A DNA stretch of 5,330 nt, from contig DALTVZ010000104.1 in the NCBI GenBank assembly GCA_029987315.1, positions 1 to 5,330 on the forward strand. The letters run 5' to 3'. The position numbers and the translations under genes are program-made. Shown here piece after piece: positions 4,310 to 5,330 of this stretch. Source of the stretch: Methanocorpusculum sp. GTDB lineage: Archaea; Halobacteriota; Methanomicrobia; Methanomicrobiales; Methanocorpusculaceae. The notes beneath the pieces were generated by a model. It did not search any database. It was not told where the DNA came from and saw nothing but the letters and a program-made list of their open reading frames with translations. Within the stretch, counting starts at the first letter, position 1; the number at the start of each line of letters is the position of its first letter.

Positions 4310-4725
4310 GACAGAACAGAAAGAAACAAACCACAAACAGCGAAACCATTCGCGAAAAACATGCCTGCCCTAAACCAGCGTCTAAACAGTTTCAGGGAAC
4401 AGGCAAAAACAGATTCGACCCGCAAACACAAAAAACCACCGGGACGAAAAACAGGAAAACTGCAGAGACCGAGTTCGAGGAACGAGACACCCGCATATGC
4501 ACAGGTCTCAAGTATGCTTCCACCCTGGGCCTCCATCTCCATCTCGAGAGCCTTGACCCGGCGACGCGAAAAATCTTCAGCACGGCCCTCAACGCGGCAC
4601 ACTATGACATCGTTCATACAGTTCTCGAGCTCCTCAATGAAAAGGGCGTCGTCTTTTCTTCGCTCGACGGAGAAATACTCCAGATAACGATCAGATTCGT
4701 CAAAAATCCCTCGGAGGGACCGTAA
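4306..4725 (+). CDS. Hypothetical basic-tailed protein, 139 residues
   Basis: The frame starts at ATG 4306 in an ATGA overlap with the preceding stop and ends at TAA 4723-4725, which shares one base with the next ATG. The ribosome site is weak (AGGA, 4294-4297), so expression probably relies on coupling. Residues 1-60 are Lys, Arg, Gln and Thr rich, low in hydrophobics and probably disordered, suited to binding DNA or RNA non-specifically. Residues 62-134 look folded: GLKYASTLGLHLHLE, then helices around 82-112 (ATRKIFSTALNAAHY) and a strand-like end DGEILQITIRFV. The family is not recognised. The position between RHH-like and HNH genes hints at a nucleic-acid-related job. Alternative frames here give Ser/Arg-rich shadows. 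Confidence 0.65.
   Translation: MRQNRKKQTTNSETIREKHACPKPASKQFQGTGKNRFDPQTQKTTGTKNRKTAETEFEERDTRICTGLKYASTLGLHLHLESLDPATRKIFSTALNAAHYDIVHTVLELLNEKGVVFSSLDGEILQITIRFVKNPSEGP
4713..4719 (+). promoter_or_regulatory. Ribosome binding site GGAGGGA for the HNH gene
   Basis: Located inside the end of the previous gene, 5 bases before ATG 4725, it decides the start of the HNH gene and supports coupled translation. Confidence 0.7.
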
Positions 4726-5249
4726 TGCAGGACCACAAACCCTGCCCCGGTCTCCGGCTCGCCGACCGGGTCATCCTCTCGAGGATCCTTGCCGGGACCT
4801 GGAAACTCGACGCGGAAAACGGCGAGATCATCTCGCGGAATACCGGGCAGCCTCTGAGATTTACCCATAAGAACAACGGGTATCTCTCCATTCGGGCCAG
4901 GTATAAGGGGTTCATGGTGGACATCACGAAGCATCGTGCGGTCTACATCGCCGGGACCTGTAAAACCATGGACGATCTGCCATTTGATCTGAACCTCCAC
5001 ATTGACCACATCAACGGAAATATCGTTGACTGCCGGCTCGAAAATCTCCGGCTCATCCCGTTCTGGGACAATAACCACCCGCTTTCCGGGCGAAAAAAGC
5101 GGATCTTCACAGACGATCAGGTCGCCGATATCCGACGACGGTACGCGGACGGCGAACCCCCGCGGGTTCTTGCCGCGGCGTTCAAGGTCAACCGGGCCAC
5201 GATCCACCGGATCGTTTCGCGAAAAACGTATGCGGAGGTGGGCCTGTGA
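4725..5249 (+). CDS. HNH endonuclease with C-terminal helix-turn-helix, 174 residues
   Basis: This is a metal-dependent DNA nuclease of the HNH superfamily, of the small phage/homing type. The N-terminal part (about 20-75) has the pattern common in these proteins: a W-K-L-D...G-E-I-I-S-R start, then NNGYLSIR, and a conserved His near HRAVYIAG (70-77). The core is IDHINGN (93-99), with Asp94-His95 as the usual metal/base residues, then LENLRLI with Asn107, and WDNN with Asn116 or Asn117 in the place of the last H/N. A basic linker, GRKKR (122-126), leads to a DNA-binding domain of about 128-168: FTDDQVADIRRRY, then a helix-turn-helix (VLAAAF to ATIHRIV). Length and architecture are typical and apparently intact. 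Such genes are frequent in viruses, proviruses and plasmids as homing nucleases or packaging-associated nicking enzymes. The region is visibly more G-rich than the genes before it. Confidence 0.92.
   Translation: MQDHKPCPGLRLADRVILSRILAGTWKLDAENGEIISRNTGQPLRFTHKNNGYLSIRARYKGFMVDITKHRAVYIAGTCKTMDDLPFDLNLHIDHINGNIVDCRLENLRLIPFWDNNHPLSGRKKRIFTDDQVADIRRRYADGEPPRVLAAAFKVNRATIHRIVSRKTYAEVGL
5234..5240 (+). promoter_or_regulatory. Ribosome binding site GGAGGTG
   Basis: A perfect match to the archaeal/bacterial anti-Shine-Dalgarno partner, 5 bases before GTG 5246. It supports that non-ATG start and a coupled GTGA overlap with the HNH stop. Confidence 0.8.
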
Positions 5250-5330
5250 ACGGAACAGAGTATCTCAGGAGGATAAAATTCTCCTGCCCGGTCTGCCTGA
5301 ACTCGGTCACGGAGAAGGTCTGGGTGAATG
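5246..5330 (+). CDS. Zinc-ribbon-type protein, 5' part only
   Basis: The frame opens at GTG 5246, overlapping the HNH stop (TGA 5247-5249), with GGAGGTG in ideal position. It stays open for 28 codons to the window end. The visible N-terminus reads MNGTEYLRRIKFSCPVC and continues LNSVTEKVWVN. The Cys-x-x-Cys pair (residues 14 and 17) looks like the first knuckle of a zinc ribbon or rubredoxin-like fold, whose second pair would lie outside the window. Small zinc-ribbon proteins are common in archaeal mobile elements, often as DNA- or RNA-binding accessory factors. It is the fifth overlapping gene of the operon, so it is probably co-expressed with the endonuclease. Confidence 0.7.
   Translation, partial: MNGTEYLRRIKFSCPVCLNSVTEKVWVN

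Noticed and set aside
3902..4617. Minus-strand open frames opposite the operon (3902-4228 and 4270-4617)
   Set aside because: They are antisense shadows produced by the base bias of the + strand genes; Phe/Val/Gly-rich and without promoter or ribosome site.
4614..5207. A 197-codon minus-strand frame opposite the HNH gene
   Set aside because: The + strand frame encodes a clear HNH core and helix-turn-helix with a good ribosome site; the antisense frame has no recognisable domain.

Overview
The window looks archaeal, probably a methanogen of the Methanomicrobiales (a Methanocorpusculum-like genome is my best guess, from inference and not from any search). Several genes have TATA-like boxes about 25-32 bases upstream of the start and no Shine-Dalgarno sequence, which suggests leaderless transcripts. 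A downstream operon instead uses strong GGAGG-type sites. There is no rRNA, tRNA, CRISPR array or transposase. The contents are small DNA-binding proteins, orphan hypotheticals, an HNH endonuclease, dense repeats and an origin-like non-coding stretch. That mix suggests an integrated element or a virus/plasmid-derived accessory region.

Left part (1-2700). A truncated helical-repeat gene on the minus strand (360 to 1) faces away from an orphan 257-residue gene (781-1554). Next comes a 110-residue protein with a C-terminal ribbon-helix-helix (RHH) domain (2094-2426). Between the genes are four blocks (A 476-670, B 1577-1697, C 1784-1906, D 2526-2697) of one modular repeat family. The blocks are chains of short perfect hairpins, mostly with 3-base loops. 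Stem sequences change from copy to copy while pairing is kept, and linkers such as YAGCNGAGC are conserved. Blocks A-C share one orientation, and D is inverted.

Middle (2698-3735). An RHH regulator (2943 to 2698) and a 74-residue orphan (3039-3263) are divergently transcribed. The control region holds three alternating GTATRTAA half-sites. The same octamer recurs in the 3340-3735 region. That region also has a 14-bp palindrome, an 11-bp inverted repeat with 167 bp between its arms, a (TC)16 tract, TGCAAA iterons and a very AT-rich stretch. It is a candidate replication origin or partition/control locus.

Right part (3787-5330). Five genes are stacked with overlapping stops and starts: a 52-residue RHH-like protein, a 123-residue protein with a similar N-terminal RHH-like segment, a basic-tailed 139-residue protein, an HNH endonuclease with a C-terminal helix-turn-helix, and a zinc-ribbon protein cut by the window edge. 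The working model, by inference, is an element with RHH regulators acting on iterated sites near an origin-like region, followed by a translationally coupled cassette.
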